Assembly: GCA_943704495.1 (NCBI GenBank)
Contig: CALSCR010001721.1
Location: forward strand, 1 to 31,961
Source of the DNA: Pigoraptor chileana
Lineage: Eukaryota; Opisthokonta; Filasterea
DNA: 31,961 nucleotides
Direction: 5' to 3'
Below the pieces are notes generated by a model that saw nothing but the letters and a program-made list of their open reading frames with translations, searched no databases and was not told where the DNA came from. A program made the position numbers and the translations under genes. The stretch's first letter is position 1, and the number at the start of each line of letters is the position of its first letter. Shown piece by piece: positions 9,881 through 19,276 of this stretch.

Positions 9881-12800
9881 TGCACAATGCTTACCGTGTG
9901 CTTTCGGACGTCGATAGTGATCTCGGCGCCATCAACAGCAAGCTCGTAAAAGCGATCATGGCGCATGACAATGCCAAGAAGACCCATATTGGGCTGCAAT
10001 GCACGAAACGGGAGGGATTCAAAAATGTCACAAAAAGGAAAAGTATTGAGCGACATGACACACAAGTCTTGTTCCCACATTTACCTTTCTCCTAAACAAT
10101 TTGAAAACACAATGCAGTTCAAACCGATCGCGAAAGATGCACACAATGCACAACGCATCCTGGCGTGATATGGACAGACACAAAAACAGTTGCTCTGGTG
10201 CAGATTGCCCACCTGGTTCCGTGCGTAGATAAAGGCGAAGGACCTCGCAATCACCGCCTTTATGCCGCAGCCGTTGAGTGCTCGCACAGCCTCCTCACGC
10301 GACGACCCCGACCCAAACCCGGCACCCGCGACGATTATGTTAAATCCCTCCTTGACCCGCGGCACAAACTCGGGGCGGACGTACTGGAATGCGTGTCCTC
10401 CAAGATCCTCGTCATCCGTACCAGGCATGAACTCTGCGGGTATGATGGCGTCAGTGTCGATATTGTCCTCAAACACCTGTGCCTTGCCCGAAATAATCGG
10501 GGGTAGCTTGGATTCGCTGCCTTTCTTGCACGTGGCGCATGCTCCCTTCTCGCAGGCATTTGACGCGCCCTTTGCGCAGGATTCCGCCTCGCACGTGCAC
10601 GCATCCCCGCACCCGGCAGCACCCTTCTCCACGGCGGCCCCAAGTATCTTGTCCGTCTGCGGATTGAACAGCTGCGGCTGTGGTTCGATGATCTGGATGG
10701 GCGCGTGGGGCGACGTCTTCCACTCGGCGAGCATGTCCTCGTACCTCGCGCGATCAATCTTGTCGAGGAACCTCCGGGGGTTTGCAATGGTCATGCCAAG
10801 GCTGCTTGCCGCCACCGTCGCGGCGGACGCAAGATTGGCGATCGAACCCTTTCCCATGCGGTTCCTAAAGTTGCGATTCTGCGAAGACAGCCACACCTCG
10901 CCCTCGCCGGCGCGGTCCGCGGCGATTCCGAGGCAGTACGAGCACCCGGGGGCGCCAATTTCAAAGCCTGCGCGTTGGTAGACGTCGATCAGGCCGAGCT
11001 TGCGCAGCTTTGCCACAATTGGGACGCTTCCCGGCGTGACCTTGCGCTTTCCGCGCGATACAGGCTTGAAGCCTTCTGCAAGCGCCACCTCAAGGACAAG
11101 AGCTCCGAGAATGAGGTCCTCCTCGCCCGTCGTGCACGCGCCAATGAAGCATCCGTCAAGCTCCTTGCCTGCAACAGAGTCGACGGTGACCACATTATCG
11201 GGAGACGGAAAAAGGGCGACGAGGGAATCAACCTCCTCCAGTTTGATCTCGTGCGTTTCGGCGTACTCGGCATCTGGGTCGGCGCGAAAGTAAAGTGCCT
11301 CGCTTCGGTACTTGCTCGGGCGGCGGGCAATGTACGCAGCCGTTATCTCGTCCGCTGGAAAGACGCCCACAATCCCTCCAAATTCGGTGGTCATGTTGGA
11401 GATGGCAAAGCGCGCATCGCACGACAGCGATTCGATATTTCCGCAGTACTCGACGGCCCTCTCGAAGGCAACCGTGTTACGCTTCAGGCGCCCCATCGTG
11501 TGCAAAATGACGTCCTTGCCACCAATCCCAAAGGGAAGCTTCCCGGTGTATATGATGCGTGTCGTCTCGGGGACCTGCAGCCACGTGTCCCCAGTCACAA
11601 GCGGCATCACGACGTCCGCAGCACCGAGGCCGACCGCCCAGCACCCGAGCCCACCTGCACTGCACGAATGTGAGTCGGCGCCCACAACGACAGTCCCCGG
11701 CTCCGCGCGCTCCCGGTAAAACTCCGTGTGCAGGATGGTCTGGTTTGGGCCGTAAAAGTCGGTGATTCCGGCTTCCTTTGCGAATCTTTCCGACGCGGCG
11801 ATGAGCTCCTTCGGCTTTGCCTGGTCGTTGATTGACGGGTCCACGGTGTGGTCGATTGCGAGCCAGAATCGGTCGTTGTTGTTTATGCTGGGTCGCCCCA
11901 TCTCGTCATATGTCTTCTCCATACCCTTCCACGTCAGTTCACTTGCGAGAGTGCGCGCAACTTTCACGCAAATCATTTCACCAGGGCGCACTTCGGGCTT
12001 CTCGAGACCAATTGCGTTGTGACAGAGAATCTTCTCGCTGAGGTTCATTGGCCGACGGCGCGCTTGGGTGGGCTGCTTCACAAGCGATGCCCCGTAGAGT
12101 GCACGCACCCGCTCGACAATGGCGACTCCGACTTCGACAGTTGATTTTGTACCGCCAACATCGCGCGTGCGGAAGCCGTCTGCGAGGGCGCGACGGACTG
12201 CGGACTCGATCAGTGCAGCCTCTGACTCTAACTTGAGCGAGTGCCTGAGAAGCATTGCCGCACTGAGAATGGCACCGCATGGGTTGGCAATAAAGCGTCC
12301 TGCAATGTCGGGCGCCGATCCGTGGATGGGCTCGTAGACGCCGGGGCCCGATGCGCCGAGGGAGGCACTGGGGAGGAGGCCGAGAGATCCCGTGAGCACA
12401 GACGCCTCGTCGGTGAGAATGTCGCCAAACATATTCTCCGTCACAATGACGTCAAACTCAGCGGGCTTCTGGATGAGGTGCATGGCCATTGAATCGACGA
12501 GGGCGTGGTCGAGAGCAACCCCCGGATACTCGGCATCAATGATCTGTTGTGTGACTTTGCGCCACAGACGGGACGTGGCAAGGACGTTGGCCTTGTCGAC
12601 CTGCGTCAGCTTACCTCGACGCTGCTTGGCAAGGTGCGCAGCAAAGCGGACGACGCGCTCAACCTCCTCTTTCGAGTAGATGCACGTGTCGGAAGCGGAC
12701 GGAGATGCGTCTGTCGCTTCTTTCCTGTCGCCAAAATACAAGCCCCCGGTGAGCTCCCTCACAAAGACGAGGTCGACACCTTTCAGGCGATCAGCCTTAA

Positions 12801-13405
12801 TCGGGGAAGATTGGGCCGCGATTTCCTCCGAAAGAAGATAGACGGGTCGTACATTGCAGAAAAGGCCGAGCTCTTTCCTCAAAAGGAGAAGGCCTTCCTC
12901 GGGACGGACGGGAGATGCATTCCACTTGGGACCTCCGACAGCGCCAAGCAGAACCGCATCCGCTGCCTTGCACAGGCGCACAGCCTCCCCTGTCAGGGGT
13001 ATGCCTGCTCATGCATTCGGGAACACAAAAAGGAAGGGAAGGTTAAAGGAAGTGGATTGCTTGTTGTTTTCGTATGCGTTGATGCGGGCCACACCTTGCA
13101 ATTTCACAATGAACTGGATGACGTCAGTGTTTTCTACGCAAAAACAGTTTTGCCTTCAATGACCAACAATCAACAAAACTCTGCAAAACTAGTGTGCACT
13201 CAACAAGGGCAATTTTTTTGATGCGTCAAAAGAGCAGCACATTCTTACCGGTTGCATCAATCGAAGCGCCTCCAATGAGAAGGTTTGTAAAGGTAAATTC
13301 ATGTCCCGCGAGCTCGGCAATTGTGCGCAGCACAGAAACGGCCTCTCGTGTGACCTCAGGGCCGATGCCATCGCCCTCGAGGACGACAATATGAGCCTTA
13401 ACCAT
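9496..13405 (-). CDS. Trifunctional fusion: 3-isopropylmalate dehydrogenase (LeuB) + 3-isopropylmalate dehydratase large (LeuC) and small (LeuD) subunits
   Basis: Four exons: 13405-13249, 12989-10213, 9993-9895, 9747-9496; 1094 residues. LeuB comes first (about 1-350): GDGIGPEV at 11-18, the RELTGG and [13 protein letters not shown] motifs and a C-terminal VGVAIVERV helix. LeuC starts near M367 and has all three Fe-S cluster cysteines, C671 (ACTTG) and C735/C738 (GCSYCLG). A linker at about 846-873 packs seven cysteines into 28 residues. LeuD follows from about 884 ([36 protein letters not shown] across an intron). A Gly/Ser-rich tail of about 50 residues ends the protein. It would isomerise 2- to 3-isopropylmalate and then oxidise it to 2-oxoisocaproate. 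LeuC-LeuD fusion is known from fungal Leu1; adding LeuB upstream is unusual to me. No targeting peptide is apparent, suggesting a cytosolic location. The 2.8-kb second exon reads through all three enzymes, so the fusion does not depend on splice guesses. Confidence 0.95.
9838..9880. repeat. (CAGA)n tetranucleotide microsatellite
   Basis: About ten CAGA/GACA units preceded by two GATA units, inside the last intron (9748-9894) of the Leu fusion gene, starting about 14 bases from its 5' splice site. Confidence 0.95.
13119..13126. promoter_or_regulatory. Palindromic CRE octamer TGACGTCA in intron 1 of the Leu fusion
   Basis: Perfect TGACGTCA about 280 bases downstream of the LeuBCD start, inside its first intron (12990-13248). 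First introns often carry enhancer-like sites, and bZIP factors of the Gcn4/ATF type control amino-acid synthesis in fungi. Function here is inference. Confidence 0.35.
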
Positions 13406-13410
13406 TTTGA

Positions 13411-13446
13411 AGGGGGGGGGGGGGGGGGCNNNNNNNNNNGGGGGGG
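13411..13446. other. Assembly gap (10 N) inside a poly-G run
   Basis: About 18 G bases and one C precede ten Ns at 13430-13439, and seven G follow. The homopolymer begins about six bases upstream of the Leu fusion ATG. The real length and sequence are unknown; it looks like a homopolymer that failed to assemble rather than a large scaffold gap. Confidence 0.9.
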
Positions 13447-14132
13447 CTTATTAGGGAGAAAGGACAGGCAGATGCAAGTGGATTGTGCCACCGTCGGCGG
13501 AATTGTGATCACTTTGAAAGCAGGACACGCCAAGAGATGAGTGCGGTACCGGAGAGTGTTGTGCAGTATTAGGGATAATTTCTACACACTTATTAGTTTG
13601 ATTTAGAGTCTGCTGTGCATGGAAAGGAAAAGAATGGGCTTGGTGTTCGTGTCAATGCAGCAATGAGAGTGTGTGTGCGTTGTTGTGTGTGTGTGTGTGC
13701 GTCTCTGTGTGTGTGTGTGTGTGTGATTCGAATGTGCAATAAGCAGCCCAATAAGCAGCCTGCACGGTGCAGTGCATTCTGATTCGCCAGATGGGACATG
13801 CGGTTTCATTCTATTGGACGGACACGTCCGCAGTCCTCACTGCCAACTTGCCTCTCAATTACTGCAGGATGTGCGCGAACCTTACATTGCGAGCCCACCA
13901 GATGGGATAACTAACATATACTCACTTTGGGCTCCCCATACAAAATATATGATGATGATGTCAGCGATTTTTACATTCGTCCTGACGTCAATTCAATACA
14001 CTCCCATACATTAACGTGACGTATATTCGCCGTCACCCGTGATCACGTTGAAGGAATGCGCTGATTGGCCGGTTTGGAACTTGCGGAGACGGTGAGTCCG
14101 TTGCGGTGGGTGATGTCAGTGCGCAAACACTA

Positions 14133-14233
14133 CAGTACACACACAAGACACACAAGCACATGCACACACACGCGCACGCACACACACACACACGCGCACA
14201 CACACGCGCGCACATACACACACACACACACAT
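14133..14233. repeat. CA/CG-rich microsatellite block
   Basis: Imperfect CA repeats with CGCG interruptions over about 100 bases upstream of the carrier gene. Confidence 0.85.
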
Positions 14234-14492
14234 AGAATCCCTCCATTTAACACCCCGCGGACAGTTTGCAACTGGCGTCACACGAATTATTGTCTCATCT
14301 GGCGACACAAAAGTAACGGTGCCCACGCACGGAAGTCTTGCTTTACGGGCAGTATTTCAATCTACTTTCTCCTGTTCTTCTCTTTGACCAGCAAAGATAA
14401 CTTGATTGTTTGGATCTTCGGTTCTCGTTACTTAACTCAAAGTCGTTTATTGGCATCAATACCGCTTTGGGGGAGATAAGCGGACGGCAGCA

Positions 14493-16001
14493 ATGACGGG
14501 CGGCACGCAATTTGCGGATCCTGCAGCGGGACCTGCGTATTCGAAGGCATTTGCACCGCCAGGACTGTCAAAAGGCCATAGCAATGCGCAACCTGCTTTT
14601 GATCGGCGCCAGTTTGTGCGGCACTTCACTGCTGGAGGTATTGCGCTGTCGACGTCGTTTGCAATAATGCATCCTCTGGACACGTTGAAGACGCGCATCC
14701 AGGCCAAGGCCGGTGGACGGCCAGCGATGCTGACGGGACTTTCAAGTGCGCAGTTGTATCGAGAAGTGGCGAGAATATTCTCTCGGGGGTTCACTGTTTC
14801 TGTGTTGGGCGCCATTCCACAGGTGGGACTTACTGGCTCGAACTCGATTGTTTAACAAGTTTCTGTGTTGTTTAAGATGTGTCTTGGTGAATGGCAATGC
14901 GTAAGCAGCGTGTTGGAAAATGATAATGCCTCTCTTTTTCGGTCAACCGACGCTTACTTTGATAATGCGTTGTATTGTTTGTATGCCTTTTGTCAACAGG
15001 GTGGGATGCGGTTCGCGGCGTATCAGTTCTCAAAGGGAACTTTTCAGCGGGAGACGCAGCTGCCGGCTGTGGCAACGAGCGCCATCTCGGCAATGATCGG
15101 TGATCTTGCATCGTCATTTGTGAAAGTGCCCCGCGAAGTCATTACACAGGTTGGTTTTATTTACATTTTGCTTGGAAAGTGGAGCAATTTCTCGTTGCTG
15201 TCAAGATAGTCAGTGCTACTGATGGCGGGTCTGGACACGGCTGCAAATAGCCGTGGGCTCATCCCTCGTCCCTTTTCTCCCGGGTCTCCACTATTGCACT
15301 GCAAATCAACACACTATTTGTTTTCCGGTTGTCTAATACACATTTTCCCGCCACAGCGTCTGCAAACAGACATGTACAGGGGCCCCTCCGACGCAGTGCG
15401 AAGCATATTGCGCACAGAGGGAATCAGCGGGTTTTACACTGGCTTTCTGTCGTCCGCCGTGCGAGATCTCCCGTTCATGGTCATATTATTTGTCACCTAC
15501 GAGCAACTCAAGATCATCGCCGCGCAGCGACAGCAGGCGAAACCGGCAGCGATGACAGCAACGGCATCTTCGTCGTCCGTAGCGCATCCACACAGCATTC
15601 TGACAGAGCAGACGACAGAGGGAGGAGATCAACACCACCACGCACACATCCATCTGCCACACATTTCGCCCCAGGAGCTTGCCCAGGAGCACTCGTTCGT
15701 GTGTGGCGGCATCGCGGGCGCGCTCGCCGGTCTCATGACAACCCCGTTCGACGTGATCAAAACAAGAATTATGACGGCAACAAAGACGGTGTCGGCGGAC
15801 GGCACAGCGGCTCCCCGTCTTAACATGCGCATAGTGGCGCGACAGTTGTACGCCGAGGCTGGCCCCAAAGCTTTCTTTGCCGGGTCGGGGCATCGTTCAT
15901 TCTGGTGGTTCTGTGTTTGCAGCATCTTTTTCCAGATTTACGAGCAAGTTAAATCAATGGAAGTGTGGGAAGAGGATGATCGGGTACCTGGACAAGTGTG
16001 A
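14493..16001 (+). CDS. SLC25-family mitochondrial carrier with His-rich loop
   Basis: Three exons: 14493-14822, 15000-15149, 15357-16001; 374 residues, longer than the usual 300. Three carrier repeats are present. Repeat 1 has P61-x-D63-x-x-K66 (HPLDTLKTR), repeat 2 has PREVITQR at 154-161 (the lysine position is T159), and repeat 3 has P290-x-D292-x-x-K295 (TPFDVIKTR). These proteins exchange metabolites across the inner mitochondrial membrane. The second repeat (PREVITQRLQ, SAVRDLPF) most resembles the S-adenosylmethionine carriers (SLC25A26) and the yeast Mme1/YMR166C group, so the substrate is uncertain. An insert between repeats 2 and 3 (about 221-272) carries nine histidines, including HHHAHIH at 253-259. 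That loop should face the intermembrane space by family topology. The C-terminus extends to EEDDRVPGQV. It is divergent from the Leu fusion. Confidence 0.88.
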
Positions 16002-16578
16002 TTGGCGTTTTGTCTCACTGAGAATACATATATATAAATTTATAATGACTATTAACTTATGGCCGCTCTTGTAATCTTGTGTTTTCGCTCATATTTCACT
16101 GCGTGCACTCAAACACTCAAAAAATTTAATAGTGAGTTTCTAAACAGGCGTTGGAAGTCTCATCGAAATTTAGGAACTTTGGCCAGAATCAGATCCGAGA
16201 CTGAATCGCTTACGAATTGGTTTTTATGCGGGAAAAAAAATTTTCTTCTTTATACGCCACAGATAAATTATCTAGCTAAAGTGATGACTACAGCACTCGT
16301 ACAAATATAAAATGCACACATGAATATAAATGCTCAGGAATATAGCCTCCAATGTCAGCAGTACTTGTTAGATCTTGGCATGTAATCTCTGTCGGTGCGG
16401 CATCCGTTCATTAGCTCTCCTCGTCGGTCACGGGACTGTTTTTGTATGATGTCACCAGAATTCTCTGTATCAGTGATGAACACAAATAAATCCTCATTTG
16501 TATGAATTATGTATTGAAACTAACGAGGATAAATAAAAACGCTGATCATCAGCCACTCCAAAAAAGCGATTACATTAC

Positions 16579-16642
<64 letters not shown>

Positions 16643-16776
16643 GCACGGTCTTACTTTCACTCCGGTGCATATCTAATAATGCATGAACTTGTATAAATAC
16701 CAGGTATCGTCCATTATAAAAAGATATTACTTCCTTCTCCCAATAATTACTTCTGCGTGCACACACACAAACCATC
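16002..16776. other. AT-rich intergenic region between carrier and M13 peptidase
   Basis: About 775 bp, more AT-rich than its surroundings. It holds the 3' flank of the carrier gene and the promoter of the peptidase. TGATGTCA occurs at 16447-16454 and a long CA microsatellite ends about 135 bases before the peptidase ATG. An 83-codon open frame at 16059-16310 is AT-rich, resembles no family and is probably chance. Confidence 0.5.
16582..16640. repeat. (CA)n microsatellite, about 29 units
   Basis: Uninterrupted CA dinucleotide run preceded by two ATTAC units; one of the longest repeats in the window and upstream of the peptidase gene. Confidence 0.95.
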
Positions 16777-19245
16777 ATGGTTTCTCCGAAGGTGATTGCG
16801 ACCATTGTGGTCGCATCAGCTTTGCTTTTTGGATTCGGCGAGGCGCGCGCCATCTCAAAAGATTTCAGCGAACTTGCCAAGCAAATTCTCGCCGTTATGA
16901 ACCGGACTGTTGACCCCTGCGATGGTAATTATTAGCCACTCTCTCATTTACCACTTTTGTCATGGCCACCACTGGGAGTGTCATACCGTTTGTGTTTGTC
17001 CGTTTTTTGTGCCAATACTACTCTGGCGCTGCTGCATCTTTCTCACAAACCCTCTGTTTTGTTTGGTCTCTGATGAATCCAGACTTTTATCAGTATGCTT
17101 GTGGCTCGTGGTTGCACTCGACGCCTCTGCCTGGCGAGTCAAGCCGGTGGTCTCTTGCAACAAATTCAGTCGACGACAAAAACAGGGAGATTCTGCGCTC
17201 CATCCTCGAGGACCCCAGCGGAGAGTGAGTTGCAGAACCTGATGACCTCTTGAGTTAGCTATATGCAACGGCATTCTGGTTGCCAAATGCGATTGTGTCG
17301 TCGTCCATCGTGTTGTTGCAGGATTCTAATTTCCCCACCACCACCACCCACCTACCTCATTGCTTGCTCTCCAGGTGGCCCATTATCGGCCCTTTCTACG
17401 GCACGTGCAAGGATATGGATGCACGAAACAAGCGTGGTCTCCAGGATATTGAGTCTCATCTTGCAGATCTCAAGGTGGCGAGTGTTGCGGATCTTTTTGT
17501 TGTCATTGGCAAGCTCCACGCTCTCGGCGCAACAAACACGTTCTTCTCGTCGTCCGTATCAGCGGACCCGATGAATCCTCGTGTAAACATCCTGCACCTC
17601 GCGCAGGGTGGACTTACGCTCGACACACCAGGAGACTACAACAACGCCGACATTGTTGGAAAGTACACGGACTACGTCAAGACGGTGTTTGTGCTCAGCG
17701 GAAGCTCCGACGCCGATGCAGCCGCTGCAGCCGCAGACGTGCTGTCTGTCGAGCGCATCCTTGCAACACACTCGCTCGATCCCGCCTCCCTGCGCGACCC
17801 CTATGCAACCTACCACAAGACTACGCATGATGCGTTTGTTGTGTCCACGCCTTCGATCGACGCCGCTCTCTGGGACGCCTACTTTGCTGCCGCGGGCATC
17901 CAATTTGGTGTGTCATCCGCGCTGTGTGTGTTTTAACCACGCGTTTGACTGTCTTTCCTCTTTTTCTTTTTTGCTTATTCCACTTTCCCATTTGATTTTT
18001 TTTTTGTTTTGATAAATTGTTACGGGCATGGAGATTCGCCGTTTCTTATTATTATTGCTTTTCTTTATGTTCTGTCCTCTTCGATCCTGCCCAAAATGCA
18101 GACTCTGCAAGTGCCGAGATCAACGTCGTTACACCGGCTTTCTTTGGCAATCTGTCTGCGGCGACATCTGCTCCGCTGAGTGCGCTGTCGAACTACGTGC
18201 GCTTTCAGTTTTTGAATGCGGTCGCCCCTTCACTCTCCGAGGCATTTGTGGACGCCAACTTTGACTTTTTTGGGAAGACGCTCACGGGACAAAAGGAAAT
18301 TGCGCCACTGCAAAAGCGGTGCATTGCATCGACGGATAAGAATCTCGGCTTCCTCCTGGGAAGGTACTACGTGGAGCAGGCCTTCTCTGCGGAGGCACGT
18401 GACCTGGCGGTTGAGATGATCAAGCGCATTGAGGATGCATTTGGCGAGAACCTCAAGAGTGAGTTTCGCTGTGTTTTGTGTGTGCGTGTGCGTGTGCGTT
18501 GTTTTCTGTCTCTGGTGGGCTGCGTCCACTAAAAAAGGCGTCACTGCAGGGACATGAGCAATGCATGTGTGTGTGTGTGAAGGATGTTAGACGTGAGTGA
18601 ATAATGCTGAATGTCACAGGTGTCGTTTTTGTTTATCTGCCTCGACTCATAGTTCATTGGGCATTCCCCATTTGTGCGTATGTGTTTATGTGTTGTTGTT
18701 TGTTTTGATGAGTTGTTGTTTTTTGGGCGTCTCACCCATCGTTGCAAATTGTCATTGGTTGTGCGATTCAGGCGTCGATTGGCTGGATGATGAGACGCGT
18801 GAGCTGTCCAAGAACAAGCTCTCACTCGTTTCAAAGAAGGTGCGACGATTGCGGTTGTGTCGTTGCTTGCTGAATTTGAATCACGTCGCATGTGAGCGTG
18901 TGTGCTGTGTCGGTCTGTATGTTCGACCAGGGTTGTGTGAATTACAATGCACACAAAAAGCAATTATTTGCATAAGTGCTTGCTATCCTGATGTCGGTTA
19001 TCCTGATGTCTGACGATTGTGCGCCAATCCACGACGCAGATTGGGTATCCGGACAAGTGGGTCGACTATGCATCCGTTGCAGTCAACCAGGACAAGAGCT
19101 ACGTGAGCAACATTCTTGCTGTCCAGACGTTTGCTGCGACGCGCCAGTTTGCCAAACTCGGAAAGGCCGTTGATCCTGACGAGTGGGACATGGTACGTCT
19201 AATTCCTTGAACTCTCTTTGGTCCGCCAGCGCACGGATTGCATTG

Positions 19246-19276
<31 letters not shown>

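Larger units (their letters stand above)
13406..14492. promoter_or_regulatory. Divergent intergenic region, Leu fusion / mitochondrial carrier, with CRE-like sites
   Basis: Nearly 1.1 kb between two outward-facing starts. Close to the Leu start there is a poly-G run and a 10-N assembly gap. Further on are TG tracts (13686-13724), a CA-rich block (14133-14233) and a cluster of bZIP-like octamers: TGATGTCA at 13956-13963, TGACGTCA at 13983-13990, TGACGTAT at 14017-14024 and TGATGTCA at 14111-14118. An inverted CCAAT box (ATTGG) is at 14064-14068. Open frames here are short and driven by the repeats. The octamer cluster is the best candidate for the shared or carrier-proximal promoter. Confidence 0.5.

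Noticed and set aside
10705-11673. 322-codon plus-strand frame opposite LeuC
   Set aside because: Antisense shadow of the GC-rich LeuC coding region; the minus frame carries all the known motifs.
16059-16310. 83-codon open frame in the AT-rich intergenic region
   Set aside because: AT-rich, no family features, no splice partner; likely chance.
16473-16545. Possible C/D-box snoRNA (GTGATGA at 16473, CTGA at 16542)
   Set aside because: Box spacing is plausible, but flanking bases do not form a terminal stem and no guide region can be recognised.
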